Assembly: GCA_027559495.1 (NCBI GenBank)
Contig: JAMXSV010000016.1
Span: forward strand, 1,302,001-1,366,000
From: Aurifilum marmelostoma
Taxonomy: Eukaryota; Ascomycota; Sordariomycetes; Diaporthales; Cryphonectriaceae
Length of the DNA: 64,000 nt
Direction: 5' to 3'
Positions 26,101 to 36,718 of the stretch are shown piece after piece; position 1 is the first letter of the stretch, and every line of letters begins with the position of its first letter. A program made the position numbers and the translations under genes. Under the pieces are notes generated by a model. The model did not search any database. It was given only the letters and a program-made list of their open reading frames with translations, and was not told where the DNA came from.

Positions 26101-27239
26101 ATGTCTGACGGATCAGGGCGGCCTGGGCCTCTGGATTGGGCACTGTGATACCGTTGGAGAAGCCATCCTGGTTGGCACCAGTCTCACGAATCACGCATTC
26201 GACATGATCGCCGTCGGCAATAGCATCGCTCAGACGCTTCATCACAATAGCTGCTGTACCCTCGCCACGGGCATAACTAGTGAAGAAGAGAAGATAAAAG
26301 GGTGGTCAGCATAATTCACGCACTAAAATTGTAATATATTCAATGGAAGTGCGTGTAGAAAGAAGGATTGCCCTTACCCATCCGCATCTGCATCCCACAT
26401 ACGTGATCGGCCCGTGGGAGAGAGCATCCTGAGTTTGCTCTCCACAATGTACATGTCGTGTCCCAACATGATCTGGGTACCACAAGCCACAGCAACTCTT
26501 GATTGGCCGTTGCGCAGGGTCTGGACCCCCTGGTGCACGGCAATCATGCTCGACGAGCAAGCCGTATCGATTGTCATACTCGGGCCGTGCCAGTCAAAGA
26601 AATACGAGATGCGGTTCGAGATGATAGCTCTGTTCACACCGGTGGCGAAATAAGTCGGAAGGGTATCGAGATCTCGGAGGAGCATATCATGGTAGTCGAC
26701 ACCTGATCAAGGAGAAGAATTAGTGAATTGATCAACTCATGATTGCAACCTAGTACTCTGACCATCATAATTGACATATGACTGTTTCCTACAAAAGGCT
26801 TGGGTGTGATCTTCCCGATCCTTTTCTCGAAGGGAACCAATTACTTACCCATTGTGCCTACGTACACGGCCGTGTCGGATCCGCGCATGGCTTCAAGGGT
26901 GTGACCACCAGCCTCGAGGGCTTCATACACAGTCTCCAGGAGCAGGCGCTGCTGCGGGTCAATCGAGTCCGCCTCGTTAGGGCTGATGTTGAAAAAAGCC
27001 GCGTCGAACACTCGCGGGTCTTCCTCAAGCAGGTACGTGTGTCGAACATTGGTCGTTCCGTGCCGAGCTCCATTGGCGTGATAGAAGCCCGTCGTGTTGA
27101 AACGCTGCGGCGGGATCTCCTGGCATACATCGCGGGGATTCTCAAGCAGCTTCCACAGCGCAGATGGTGAGCTGGCACCGCCTGGAAAGCGGCAGCCGCT
27201 ACCAACAATAGCGATGGGCTCGGAGGTTGAAGAGACCAT
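14112..27239 (-). CDS. Hybrid polyketide synthase-nonribosomal peptide synthetase (KS-AT-DH-MT-KR-ACP-C-A-T-R)
   Basis: Iterative highly reducing PKS fused to one NRPS module; builds a C-methylated polyketide, amidates it with one amino acid and releases it. The model is complement(join(14112..17137,17245..19134,19213..24692,24834..25578,25708..26276,26378..26702,26849..27239)), 4011 aa, typical for fungal PKS-NRPSs. KS: Cys179 in DTACSSS, EAHGTGTQ, GHLEG. AT: Ser522 in GHSSGE. DH: His863 in GHQLQGQTVFP. MT: EIGAGTG near residue 1311. KR: GLSGQIGQS near 2071 and GQANYTAAN near 2216. ACP: Ser2405 in LGIDSL. A Ser/Thr-rich linker follows. C: HHIIMDG at 2688-2694. A: YTSGSTGTPKG near 3160. T: Ser3595 in GGNSL. 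R: GATGYVA near 3673 and Y3834-x3-K3838. I find no working ER motif between MT and KR, so a trans-ER is needed. Intron 19135-19212 is in frame (78 nt) but interrupts the ACP region. The start at 27239 gives MVSSTSEPIAIVG. Amino-acid specificity is not assigned. Confidence 0.95.
19135..19212 (-). other. In-frame 78-nt intron at the start of the PKS acyl-carrier domain
   Basis: The donor is GTAAGT and the acceptor CTTCTTCCAG on the minus strand. The 78 bases have no stop codon and keep the frame, so the unspliced message also codes. Splicing gives LLQESFATRMRTILQ, the expected helix before an ACP. Retention would insert 26 residues, including a run of aromatic residues, not seen in ACPs I know. 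Confidence 0.75.
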
Positions 27240-29358
27240 CTTGGGCTGTTGCAATGCGTGAGAGATTTTCGCTTGATAGAGCCGCGAAAGGCCAGACCGA
27301 ATCGAATGACAGCAGTACAGTAACGTGTTAGAACACCAGGTATGAAGTCTCTCAGTTCACTTCGATCCCTTCTCGATTCTTCGCTCAATCATCTCGAGTT
27401 CTCTTGGGGGATCCTCTAAAGCCTTTCTTGAGGAATACGTGCAAGACATATATGATGCAATTCGTAATGAATTCGGTCTGCTAATTACCAGCCATTAACT
27501 CCTCTTTCCCTCTTCCCAGCTTCCTCCCTGGCGCAGAAACATCGACCTTCACCAAGCCTGAGATGCTCGCACGATCACGTCGGTGGTGATGTTTGGGTTA
27601 GACTCACGCCGCGATTCCGCCGACCAGCAAATGCCTCGTTCCCTGTCATCAATGTGCCGAAGATGGCGACAGTGGCCGGGGACGACCGAGAGGGAGAGGC
27701 TTGCCAAAGAAGAACATCAGCGACTTCACACTGATCACGATATCCCTTAATCACCCCAGCAGAATCGCCACCCTGTAGAAATTGGTTATTACCTCGAAGA
27801 GAAGAAAAGGATTCAAAGGATTCCGGGTAAGGGCCGGATTCGACGCGCCTCGATCTAAAATACAAAGAACGCCCGCCGGGTAAGTGTTCGAGACGCCGGC
27901 TGGATCAACTATCATACCACGCCGCGGGCCATATTACTCCGTTACATGGCGATCCTCACTGACAGCTGAGTGTTGCGGCGACTTTCCAGAAATGTGATTC
28001 GCGTATTTTAGAAATGCTGGCCAGCCTGAGATGGTGCTGTACAGGAGTAGTTGACCGTGGTGTGACAGTGACATGTATTGCAACCACTTGCCAAGGTAAA
28101 GATTCCTCAGCCTCTGGAGATCTTTACTAGATACATGGATAGCGAGTCACGATTGATATATGCATACAAGATCTCTATCGTGTCTCGTTACCATGCATTT
28201 CCGTATCTAGGTACACTCGGCTGATTGATTAAATAATATGACACGTTGGCTGTAAATGATGAGAAGAAGCATAGCATACCTACTCACCTTACCTGCAATG
28301 ATTAATTAGCACGGCCATAACATTTTGATTACAGGAGAAATGAAAATGTCAGATGCAAATCTATACCAATACTCTCATACCTACCCTGGTACCAAATAAG
28401 CCCCTTATTTACCCCCCCCCCCCTCTCCCCCGCGCCAAGCACGGTCTCTTGGTACTTGAGCTCAAGGTGGCAAGAATCAGCGAAGACGTGTGTGTAGGAT
28501 GGTGTGGAGCCATATATGCACGTTGGATATCAGTAGGGTACTTTTTGAGAAAGGCTGCACAGCTTGCATCATGACTGCATGGCTGCCAGGGACTCGTTCG
28601 TTTAAACTTACCCAAACTGACATTACAGCTCGTTTACACTATCCTTTGACCATGAGACCTCCTGCGTAGCTGACGGTGCAGGCCATAGATCACCCAGCCA
28701 GCATTTGCTTTGCGCTTTTGGTACGTGGCATGATGTATGGCGTTGCATGTTGCAGACTCACGCAACATAGTAATCAATCCTTCGGCCCAGCGTATCCACT
28801 GACCTGCTCGAATTTTATGTCTAGATCCTCAAAACCCGGCAAGATCGTTTCTGCGGTCGAACTCAACGTTGTGAGCGATCTCGTAATGCAGCTGTGCCCG
28901 ACCCCTGACCATATGTTGGGTTTGTTTCCACATACTCTTCCTTGACACGGCGCCTCCGTGCCATATCCGCGTATAGGCAAAGAAATCCTTCTGCGTCGCG
29001 TGGGCTCTCTATAAGCTCTAACCTAGAATTTGCGTGACGGTTACGGCATTATCCACCACAGCAGCAGATATAAGTCACATGTTCCATGGAAACACGGGTA
29101 CTTTCCATCCCACACTCAAAGGGTGACATAATAATCAATTCTGCTATCGAACCTTATTAATCAAAGTATGGAGCTGTGTTCCTGGATGAGTGTTTATGTA
29201 TGAATTTGTGCGGTACTGCCGTCACATTTCGATTGAAAGAGGTTTCCACTCAATTTGGATACAACTTTTGCCTGCGTCCGCTTTCTTTCTGGGTCCAAGG
29301 GGCACTCTCGACCTTTTCCCCATCTTTTTTCAGATAACTCCCGTCATAAAGCTGCGCC
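27240..29358. promoter_or_regulatory. Divergent region between PKS-NRPS and its probable regulator
   Basis: The PKS-NRPS and the Zn2Cys6 gene are transcribed outward from this 2.1-kb stretch. It contains ATTCCG (CGGAAT on the other strand) at 27614-27619 and 27820-27825, both within 600 bp of the PKS start, and a C run near 28410. Two copies are only about twice chance expectation. No other gene is supported. Confidence 0.5.
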
Positions 29359-31023
29359 ATGATGGGTCCGGGCCCCAATGTAACAGCATCAACAACAAGA
29401 CGACAATCATGCGATCGCTGCCATGGCCAGAAGCTGCGGTGCACCCGCATGGACAAGACTGGGACGGGTGCATGCGATAGATGCCTTCGGAAAGGCGAAC
29501 TATGCGTATACAGCTTTTGCCTGCCGAAGGGCCGGCCTTGTCTATACGATCAACCACCCGGTTCGAAGCGGCCTACGAGTAAGAACAGCACCCTTGTGTC
29601 CCCTTTGTCGCCTACAGCAACCGAACACACCTTGCAGGATACGACTGTTCTTCCATCTGTACGATCAGGAGATAGCGAGACCGGTAAAGCAAAAGTCCCA
29701 CCCAGCAATAACACGAGCGCCCCCCAAGCTGTACCTCCAGATCTCTATGCAGATGGCGCCAGTCTTGATATGGAACTCGATGCTATTAATCCCAACATTC
29801 CTGGTCCAGGCGACGCGGCTACTGGTGAAGCTTCCATGGACATGAGCGCAGACTTCTGGTCGAGGTGGCCTGGGGATTTTATGGAGGATGTGTTGGACGT
29901 CAATCCGCCGCCCACGTTCAACCCGGTTCCAACATTTGAGACCGTGGCCACAGCCCACTCGGGACTCTCCTCCTCTTCTGGGCCTGGCACCAGTGGCTTG
30001 GCCGGGATCTCGACCTTGTACGGTATTGGTGGCGGCAGTATGGGTGTAGGCATCGGGACGTCGGAGATTCACAGCTACCTGGCTCACAGTAGCAACACGA
30101 GCAGCAGCAGTACCGTCATGGGCGGCAACAACTTCAGTACTTCTGACGACGATTCCAACTCTCCCACCACCCTCAATGCTGGGTCCGAGCTCAGCGTAAG
30201 CCATCTGTCCTGGCTCAGCGCACGCCTCTCCCAGATCCTGCGCGCCAGAGTCTTTCTGGTCGAGGCAATAGACTCATCCCGCCAATCAACAGGCCACAAT
30301 CCCGCCAGCGAGGTTCATCACTTCGTCGAGACGGCTTTCAAGTCGATAAGCGCCTGGCTGGTCCATGAGCCCGGGATCGCCAATATCAATCTTAGCTCAA
30401 CCTCGATACGCAGGATCAGGACGAGCGGCGACCTGCTTCACCAGATCTTTGCAGCATCCAATCATCTGATGGAAGTCCTCCGCTACCTAAATGACAGTAT
30501 AGTACAGAGCAGCAGGGTGTCAACAATTTCACCGGTTTCGGCAGATCCGAGGCGTGGCAGCAGCTCGAGGCTTGACATGGCTGCGGCAAGATCACCCCCG
30601 GGCGACATCGGCAGCTCCTCCAGCCCACCATCATCGATCATTCGCCACCTGGTTCTCACCTCCGTAACGCTGCTGCTGGATATCTATGTCCTGCTACTGG
30701 CTGCACTCCAACGCTGCGCAGATCAGCTGGCTCCCTCGATGACGACTGGGAACCTGATCGACCCCAACAATGCCATGGATGCAGCGTCACGAAGCCGAAT
30801 TCAGCTTGTCTCCGTGGTGCAGTTATGTTCCTACCTCACCACCCAGCTGATTCAGACTTTGAACATGACCATAGGACGCCAGGAATCGCTCTTGTCGCAG
30901 GATCACGACTCGGCAACCCCCGATGAAGCTTTGAGACAGGATTTGGAGGTGATGACGGATCTGAAGACTGACGTGGAACAGCGACTCAGGCGGCTTCAAG
31001 AAAGTCTTTCCATAGTCCCTTGA
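29359..31023 (+). CDS. Zn2Cys6 transcription factor, AflR-like, probable cluster regulator
   Basis: Fungal binuclear-zinc-cluster regulator expected in the nucleus. It is a single exon of 554 aa; ATG codons at 29359 and 29362 are both possible starts. Six cysteines at residues 18, 21, 28, 39, 42 and 49 give C-x2-C-x6-C-x10-C-x2-C-x6-C. The following VYSFCLPKGRP segment is typical of the AflR type in secondary-metabolite clusters. A Ser/Thr-rich low-complexity middle region follows. The C-terminal half, from about residue 275, is helical and resembles the aflatoxin-regulatory domain (LSWLSARLSQILR and later SVVQLCSYLTTQLIQTL). It lies head-to-head with the PKS-NRPS, the usual place for a pathway-specific activator. 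Which promoters it binds is unknown; CGGAAT repeats are candidates. Confidence 0.9.
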   Translation: MMGPGPNVTASTTRRQSCDRCHGQKLRCTRMDKTGTGACDRCLRKGELCVYSFCLPKGRPCLYDQPPGSKRPTSKNSTLVSPLSPTATEHTLQDTTVLPSVRSGDSETGKAKVPPSNNTSAPQAVPPDLYADGASLDMELDAINPNIPGPGDAATGEASMDMSADFWSRWPGDFMEDVLDVNPPPTFNPVPTFETVATAHSGLSSSSGPGTSGLAGISTLYGIGGGSMGVGIGTSEIHSYLAHSSNTSSSSTVMGGNNFSTSDDDSNSPTTLNAGSELSVSHLSWLSARLSQILRARVFLVEAIDSSRQSTGHNPASEVHHFVETAFKSISAWLVHEPGIANINLSSTSIRRIRTSGDLLHQIFAASNHLMEVLRYLNDSIVQSSRVSTISPVSADPRRGSSSRLDMAAARSPPGDIGSSSSPPSSIIRHLVLTSVTLLLDIYVLLLAALQRCADQLAPSMTTGNLIDPNNAMDAASRSRIQLVSVVQLCSYLTTQLIQTLNMTIGRQESLLSQDHDSATPDEALRQDLEVMTDLKTDVEQRLRRLQESLSIVP

Positions 31024-32635
31024 TATCTTAGGAGAGGACAAGTAAAGAGGCATTTTATTTGAAGGCGCACTGGGCACTCAAAGAAAATGTAATTGAATGT
31101 GTGTCCTCCCCTGGAATATTAACAAAACAAGCCCCCGCGACGCATTGTTCCAAATGTTCAAGAGGCGGGCCCTCAGCGTTAAAATAATATTACGATGGGC
31201 TCTTCATCGAATCGGTGGAATCAGACACCGAAATGACACCGATGACAGACACATTTGCGACCTGCCAATTCTACATGGCCACGGCAGTTACATCGAACCA
31301 GATACATAGACTCAGCAGGTGAGAGTCGACTCAGTACCAATACAATACAACTACCACAGCCGATTTGTTTACAGCATCTTCTCCACTCGTCCCACTTTCG
31401 ATGGCTACGTAGAGATCAAACCTGCGAGGTCCACGAATAGCCTGCTTGGCGAACCTTCCAAGCTTGCTCACATGGTACTTCTACTAAATACTGTCGACTT
31501 TCATGCAAGTCATGCAGACCCGGAAACTTTCCGAAACGCATATCAATATTATTGACATCCATTGATATCGCCATGGCATGCTCCGTGACTGCGCGCTTTC
31601 TCCTCTTGTTTATCCTGTCCTTTATGACGAAGACGAACTTGTCAAGACCTCACAGTGGGATAAGGTGTTCTGATCTCATTTTCCCTTTTCCCCCCAGCAC
31701 AACAAATATACATATACAACGCAGTCATGATAGAGATTATTCTATCAGTATTGTGATTCAGTAGAAGAGTCTGTTTGTCTACACAGTCAGCCTATCAGTC
31801 CGCTGTATACTAAGTAACGATGTACAGTACCTCAAGATACCGTTCAACACGAGTGCTCATTACGTACGTTCCTGCAAATCATGGTGTTTCACAACATGGA
31901 CACACGTGATGGTTGCATTGCAGCTCAGAACTCCAGCCTACACCGCCTGTGTCCTGAGCACCCCCGACCACTTGGCAATGCTCACCCCTTGGAGCCACGT
32001 TCACAACGGTGAATAATCTGCCGACCAGATGGGCAAGACGCGGGCAACCTTTTCGTGCTCAGAGTATGGCCCGTACTTTTTTTGTGGGGCACTCTTGCCA
32101 CACTTCGGAGGCAGCTGTCATGATGGATGCATGCAATCCTGTTCCTTCGCCGAATACTCACAGCAAGCACCCATGTATAAATGGCCGATATTGGAACTTA
32201 GTCGTATGCCTAAGGATAATTCGCAGGGTTAACAACAACACCACGACAACTAGATCTTGACAATCCGACTTCGACGGACAGGACTAAGGCTATGGATAAC
32301 GATGGATTGCTTTCGGTCAGTCGGCGGCGGCTTTCTAACGGCGTAGACCAATCCATCCCATGTTGTGGACGCCAGCGTTGATTCGGAGCCTCGTAGATTG
32401 CATGTAATGAGACTCAGGACAACGAGGCACTTTCTGCGAGCATAATATGGAGCAACAAATAATAAATAAAATCAAGGTCACAGTGTACACATACCAAAGC
32501 AAGCATCATGCTGTTGTTGGTTGAATTATCTGTCACATGTTACTTCCATATCTGAAACTCATTACACCCTTGACTTCTTTGGCTTCCTGAATTTTGTTCT
32601 TTTCCCTTAGTCTTCAAAGACATCACAACTACAAC
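31024..32635. other. Intergenic, regulator 3' end to trans-ER promoter
   Basis: About 1.6 kb with no gene I can support. It should contain the promoter of the trans-acting enoyl reductase. A perfect palindrome with CGG half-sites lies at 31521-31533, about 1.1 kb upstream of the ER start. Confidence 0.55.
31521..31533. promoter_or_regulatory. 13-bp palindrome CGGAAA-C-TTTCCG
   Basis: Perfect inverted repeat of CGGAAA around one C, located between the regulator and the trans-ER. It is similar in style to the CGGAATTCCG palindrome at 11492-11501, with one extra central base. A single such palindrome could occur by chance. Confidence 0.3.
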
Positions 32636-33931
32636 ATGTCTCCCGCAATATTGCTGCCTTGCCCGTCCACGCCAACATCTCAAACTGCTCTCGTGGTACA
32701 GGGCCCTGGTAGACTCGAGATCCGTAATGATGCACCAGTTATCTCATTGGAACCTAACATGGTCCTCGTGAAGACCGCAGCGGTGGCAATCAACCCCGTC
32801 GATGCCAAAATGCTCGACTATAGTGCGGCCCCGGGTGCTATCGCCGGCAACGACTTTGCTGGGACTGTCGTAGCCCTGGGGGAGGATGCGGCCAAGTCGG
32901 GTCGGCTGGCTGTGGGTGACCGTGTTGCGGGCCTTGTTCACGGCATGAATAAGCTGCAGCCAGATGTGGGCGCATTTGCCGAATATGTCGCTGCATGTGC
33001 AGATATTCTTCTCAAAGTACCTGATAAAATGTAAGACAAAGCTCCGTTCCTCTATGTTCGACCAAAGGAACCAGATTTCGCTAAGAATAATCAGGAGTTT
33101 TGAGGAGGCAGCTACTCTTGGTGTTGGTGTGGCCACCTGCGCCATGGGCCTTTGGGGTGACCTTCGCATTCCCGCGCCTGTGCAAAAACTTTGTGAGGCG
33201 GCGAGGACCGGTGTTTATGAACCACGAAAGCAAGGGGATGGTGCCTTCGTCCTCGTGGCAGGCGGGAGCACAGCCTCAGGCACGCGTGCGATCCAGCTGC
33301 TCAAATTGTGAGTCACCTTGTCATCAAGAATACAATTATCAGACGCACTGATTCGATTAACGGACACAAAGTTTGCTGACGGCTCATCTTCCCTGACTTC
33401 AGCGCTGGCCTACGACCAATTGCAACATGTTCCCCCAAGAACTTTGATCTTGTGCTCAAATTTGGGGCAGAAAAGGCGTTCGACTACAACACACCCACCT
33501 GTGCTGCTGACATTCGTGCCTATACATCAGGCCAGTTGGCCTACGCGTTTGACTGCGTCAGCCTGGCCGACACGACAGAGCTGTGCTACAAGGCCATAGG
33601 CCGTGCTGGGGGCCGCTACGTGGCGCTTGAGCCCGTTCGGGAGAGCGTGGTAAAGACTCGACCGACCATCGAGCCGTCATGGGTTATGGGGTTGACCATC
33701 TTTGGCAAGGAGGTGGCTCTGGATGGAGCGTATGGCCGCAAACCTAACCCGAAGGACCGTCGCCTTGGGGCTGAGGTCTTTGCTGCCTGTCAGGAGCTTT
33801 TGGATCACGGCCTGCTCAAGACACATCCTATCAAGGCCATGCCTGGCGGCTGGGAAGGAGTCATGAGGGGAGTCGATATCGTGCGTAGCGAGCCGCAGTC
33901 TGGTGTGAAACTGGTTTACTCGATTTCTTAA
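32636..33931 (+). CDS. Trans-acting enoyl reductase for the PKS-NRPS (LovC/CcsC/TenC type)
   Basis: Medium-chain dehydrogenase/reductase that reduces the enoyl-ACP intermediate of an iterative PKS lacking its own ER. The model is join(32636..33030,33095..33307,33403..33931), 378 aa. The start at 32636 is the first ATG in frame. The N-terminal GroES-like fold has AINPVDAKMLDY and GNDFAGTVVALG. The spliced segment PDKMSFEEAATLGVG crosses the first intron and matches the family well. The NADPH fold has VLVAGGSTASGTRAIQLLKF and then RPIATCSPKNFDL across the second intron, both strong LovC-family signatures. No zinc-binding cysteines are present, as expected. Its presence beside a PKS-NRPS without ER is the normal arrangement in tenellin, cytochalasan and lovastatin-type systems. 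Partner choice is inferred from location. Confidence 0.93.
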
Positions 33932-34526
33932 GATGGTTTTAGACTATATGGAGTAAGTTAAAACATCTCGAGAGATCACATCGAGAATGTAGATCAAGTT
34001 CTGCCTTGTATGCTTCTTGACTTCTGACTGGGGACCGCTATATATTGGGCGAGAGACAGGCTGAAGGAGTGACGACTCTCAGCGACTGGGAGTGCATGAA
34101 TGTTTCATATAGCTTTCGAATATGCTAGCTCTCTATGCATGTTGATGGGGGACCCCGAGAATAACTTGACGCGGTTGATTTGCAATGAAAATTACGAACG
34201 TCCAATACTTCCGTAGGCAGAGTCTCTGAATCACAGAACATTGAGTCGAAATTGTCCAAAATAATGTTTCCAGCTCTGATCTAATATCCGTTGAAGGTCG
34301 TCTACGATGTCGGAGTTTGGAATATCTCCATGCACCTACAGTGACCAAACACCATTCGACCAATATTTTATAAGTCCTCTTTCCATCGCTTGAGTTCTTT
34401 TGGCAAAACATCGTCGAGTAGGGGAGAAGTTGCCAACTTTAAGCTCTTGACTAATATTGAATTGGGCTTTCAATACATATAAGGTCCACGTGTATCTTGT
34501 AGATATGTTTTTCTACTGCTCCTTCT
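33932..34526. other. Convergent intergenic, trans-ER and terpene cyclase 3' ends
   Basis: About 600 AT-rich bases between two convergent genes. I see no gene or repeat. Confidence 0.6.
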
Positions 34527-35782
34527 TCATATGTCCTCAAAAGCGACACCACTTGTCTTCTCAAGGTCCTGCTTCAATTCGTAAACGGGGGTCTTTGGAG
34601 TTCCGTACTGCATCCAGTCTAATTGGCGCTTGTTAAAAGTGGTTCCAGGATTATACCGCGGAGCACCGAGCGTCCAGACAATATTGCCACTGAGGATGTA
34701 CTGGATCGCCTCGATAAAGACGCGAAGGTCCTGAGAGAGGTCGTTCCTGTCCTTTGTGACTCGGACAGTCTCGACGTAGCGTGCAACGTTATCCTTGATC
34801 ATCTGTCGACACAACCGCTTGGCCTCGTCCCGGCTGATAGACCTCTCACGCATCATGACCCAGAGTGCATTGGACACGTGAAACTCGCCTGCTAACTCGG
34901 CTGCTTTGATCTCCTTGTCCAGTGAAAACAGGTCATTCGTCAAGCCGAGTGCGATCCAGGCAGGCCGACAGAGCGGCGAGAGAAGCGCATGCTCTCCTAC
35001 CGGAATGGTGAGTCCATATGCGAAGATGGCCACGCCGGTCAAATACCTTATAGTCAAGACAATCCATCAGAAAATAACTCCTTTTCATCTTATTTTGTGT
35101 TAACGCAAGAAATGGTGGCAGACTCACATTTCTCCGACATCGAGAATCCGATATTCGAGGTACTCATCCAGGGTGTCGAATTGGTTGTGGTTCAGACGAC
35201 CAGCCCCCTTGCGAAACCACTCTGCCCATAGTCCCAATGCTACTGCTGCTGGTTCCGGGTCTATTTGTAGAACCTCCTGGGACATCTTGTACATCATCAA
35301 CTTCCTGCCGCTCTCATTCCTCTCGGCAAGAGAACTCTTGTTGACAGCTCCTTCTTGGCAGACCTGGAGGGCCTGGTCATTGTGGTGGTCTCCCTGAGCA
35401 GACAGAAGAGATGATAAGTCTATGCAAAAGGAATTGGCGGACAGAATCGTGAAATATGGCATAGGTGATTACATACTGATTCTTGATCCACCTCCTCGAC
35501 GACATCGTCATGAAGGAAGATGTACTCGTCAAAGTACGCGAGAATTTCCAGCCGATCCGGAAGAGTCTCTGGGAAAGCTACAGAGAGGAAGTTGAACCTG
35601 GGCCCGAGACTTGCCTTTTTGAAACCAAGAGGGGCCACACGCTTCCGCCAGTCCTCCTGAGCTTTGATGGCGCCCAAGTCCTCGAGGTCCTGGCGTTGAT
35701 GTATACGGACAGGGATGCCTTCACATAGTCCTTGAGTTTCATAGGTTGTGGGATCAACGACGGTGGAATATTTGTACTCCAT
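34527..35782 (-). CDS. Class I terpene cyclase related to the cyclase domain of chimeric di-/sesterterpene synthases
   Basis: Ionises a prenyl diphosphate with Mg2+ and cyclises the carbocation. The model is complement(join(34527..35046,35128..35393,35477..35782)), 363 aa. The N-terminus (KYSTVVD, LCEGIPVRIH, IKAQEDWRK) resembles the cyclase half of fusicoccadiene-type chimeric synthases as I know them. The metal motifs are intact: D92-D93-V-V-E96 after FLH, and N228-D-L-F-S232-x3-E236 (NSE triad). Known chimeric enzymes are around 700 aa with a C-terminal prenyltransferase domain. This one stops after FEDI, and no prenyltransferase follows in the 600 bases downstream or elsewhere in the window. 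It would need GGPP or GFPP from another gene. It is divergent from the P450. Substrate length and product are unknown. Confidence 0.9.
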
Positions 35783-36718
35783 GATGCTTAAATGGAAGTC
35801 TCGGTATTACCTTACACGCCTGAATAGATAATCAGCAGTATGAATCAAGTCTCTTTTCAGGTTGAAAAGCAACGACGGAACAGTCGGCTGTATAGATATA
35901 TACTTGTGTACTCAGATACCCTCCTCTACGTTTTCAACCGCATTCGTCCGTTCTTCTCACTCCAACTTGCCTTAAGTCAACGTCCGAGACGGCGAATATC
36001 GCAAGGTCCCAGAATTCGTAGCCAGGTGCCTAGATGGAACGATGCCGCGGCCCCGCCCGGCCTTGTACTTACTTGATTATAGATACCTGCTGCAGGCTTG
36101 CATCATATTACTCCGGTGAATGGACCTGCCTCTATAGATAGATATCGAATCTTAAATCGAACAGCTCGTTCCAACTCCAGAAAGTCCCAAGAGAGAAGGT
36201 GTTTGTCGATGTTAAACTAGTCAAGACTGCATGCAGAACAAGCGATCTAGGCGACATCTGCTTGCATGCTGCGGCCTCTTATTGACGCTTTCCTTATCTA
36301 CGAACCGAGATCTGTGGAAAGAAGTTCGGCGATTTACTCCCCACTTCCAGCTATCCACACGCGTTAGATTCCCGGGCTACGGTAAAGGGCATGTGTGCCA
36401 TGATTTGATATACTAACTCACCTCTTGCATGATGAGGGGAATCAGGGAACAAGTCTGAGGCTTCCCCATATTACCTATCGAATCAGATCTGACTCGTCTG
36501 ATACCTTTTTTTGGTAATGCTCTCGAGTAGTGGCAACAGGTATAAAGCACGTGTCAGTATAGAAATCCTGCATCATTGATGGGGATTCAACACTATCGAA
36601 TTCCCTCTGCCAGCAACGAGTGTTTCTATTGTCGTGCATCATAAAAAGTACTTTCATCATCCATCTCATCCACACAGACTCCCGCATTCCTTGTCATGTG
36701 TGGAGACAAACGATCATC
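35783..36718. promoter_or_regulatory. Divergent promoter of terpene cyclase and P450
   Basis: A 936-bp region between two genes transcribed outward, so they are probably co-regulated. Reading it through, I find no CGGAAT on either strand, unlike the 2OG/FAD promoter. No gene is supported. Confidence 0.55.

Noticed and set aside
27240..29358. Transposon or RIP-mutated repeat in the PKS/regulator spacer
   Set aside because: No terminal repeats, target duplications or transposase remnants were seen; it is simply a long divergent promoter region.
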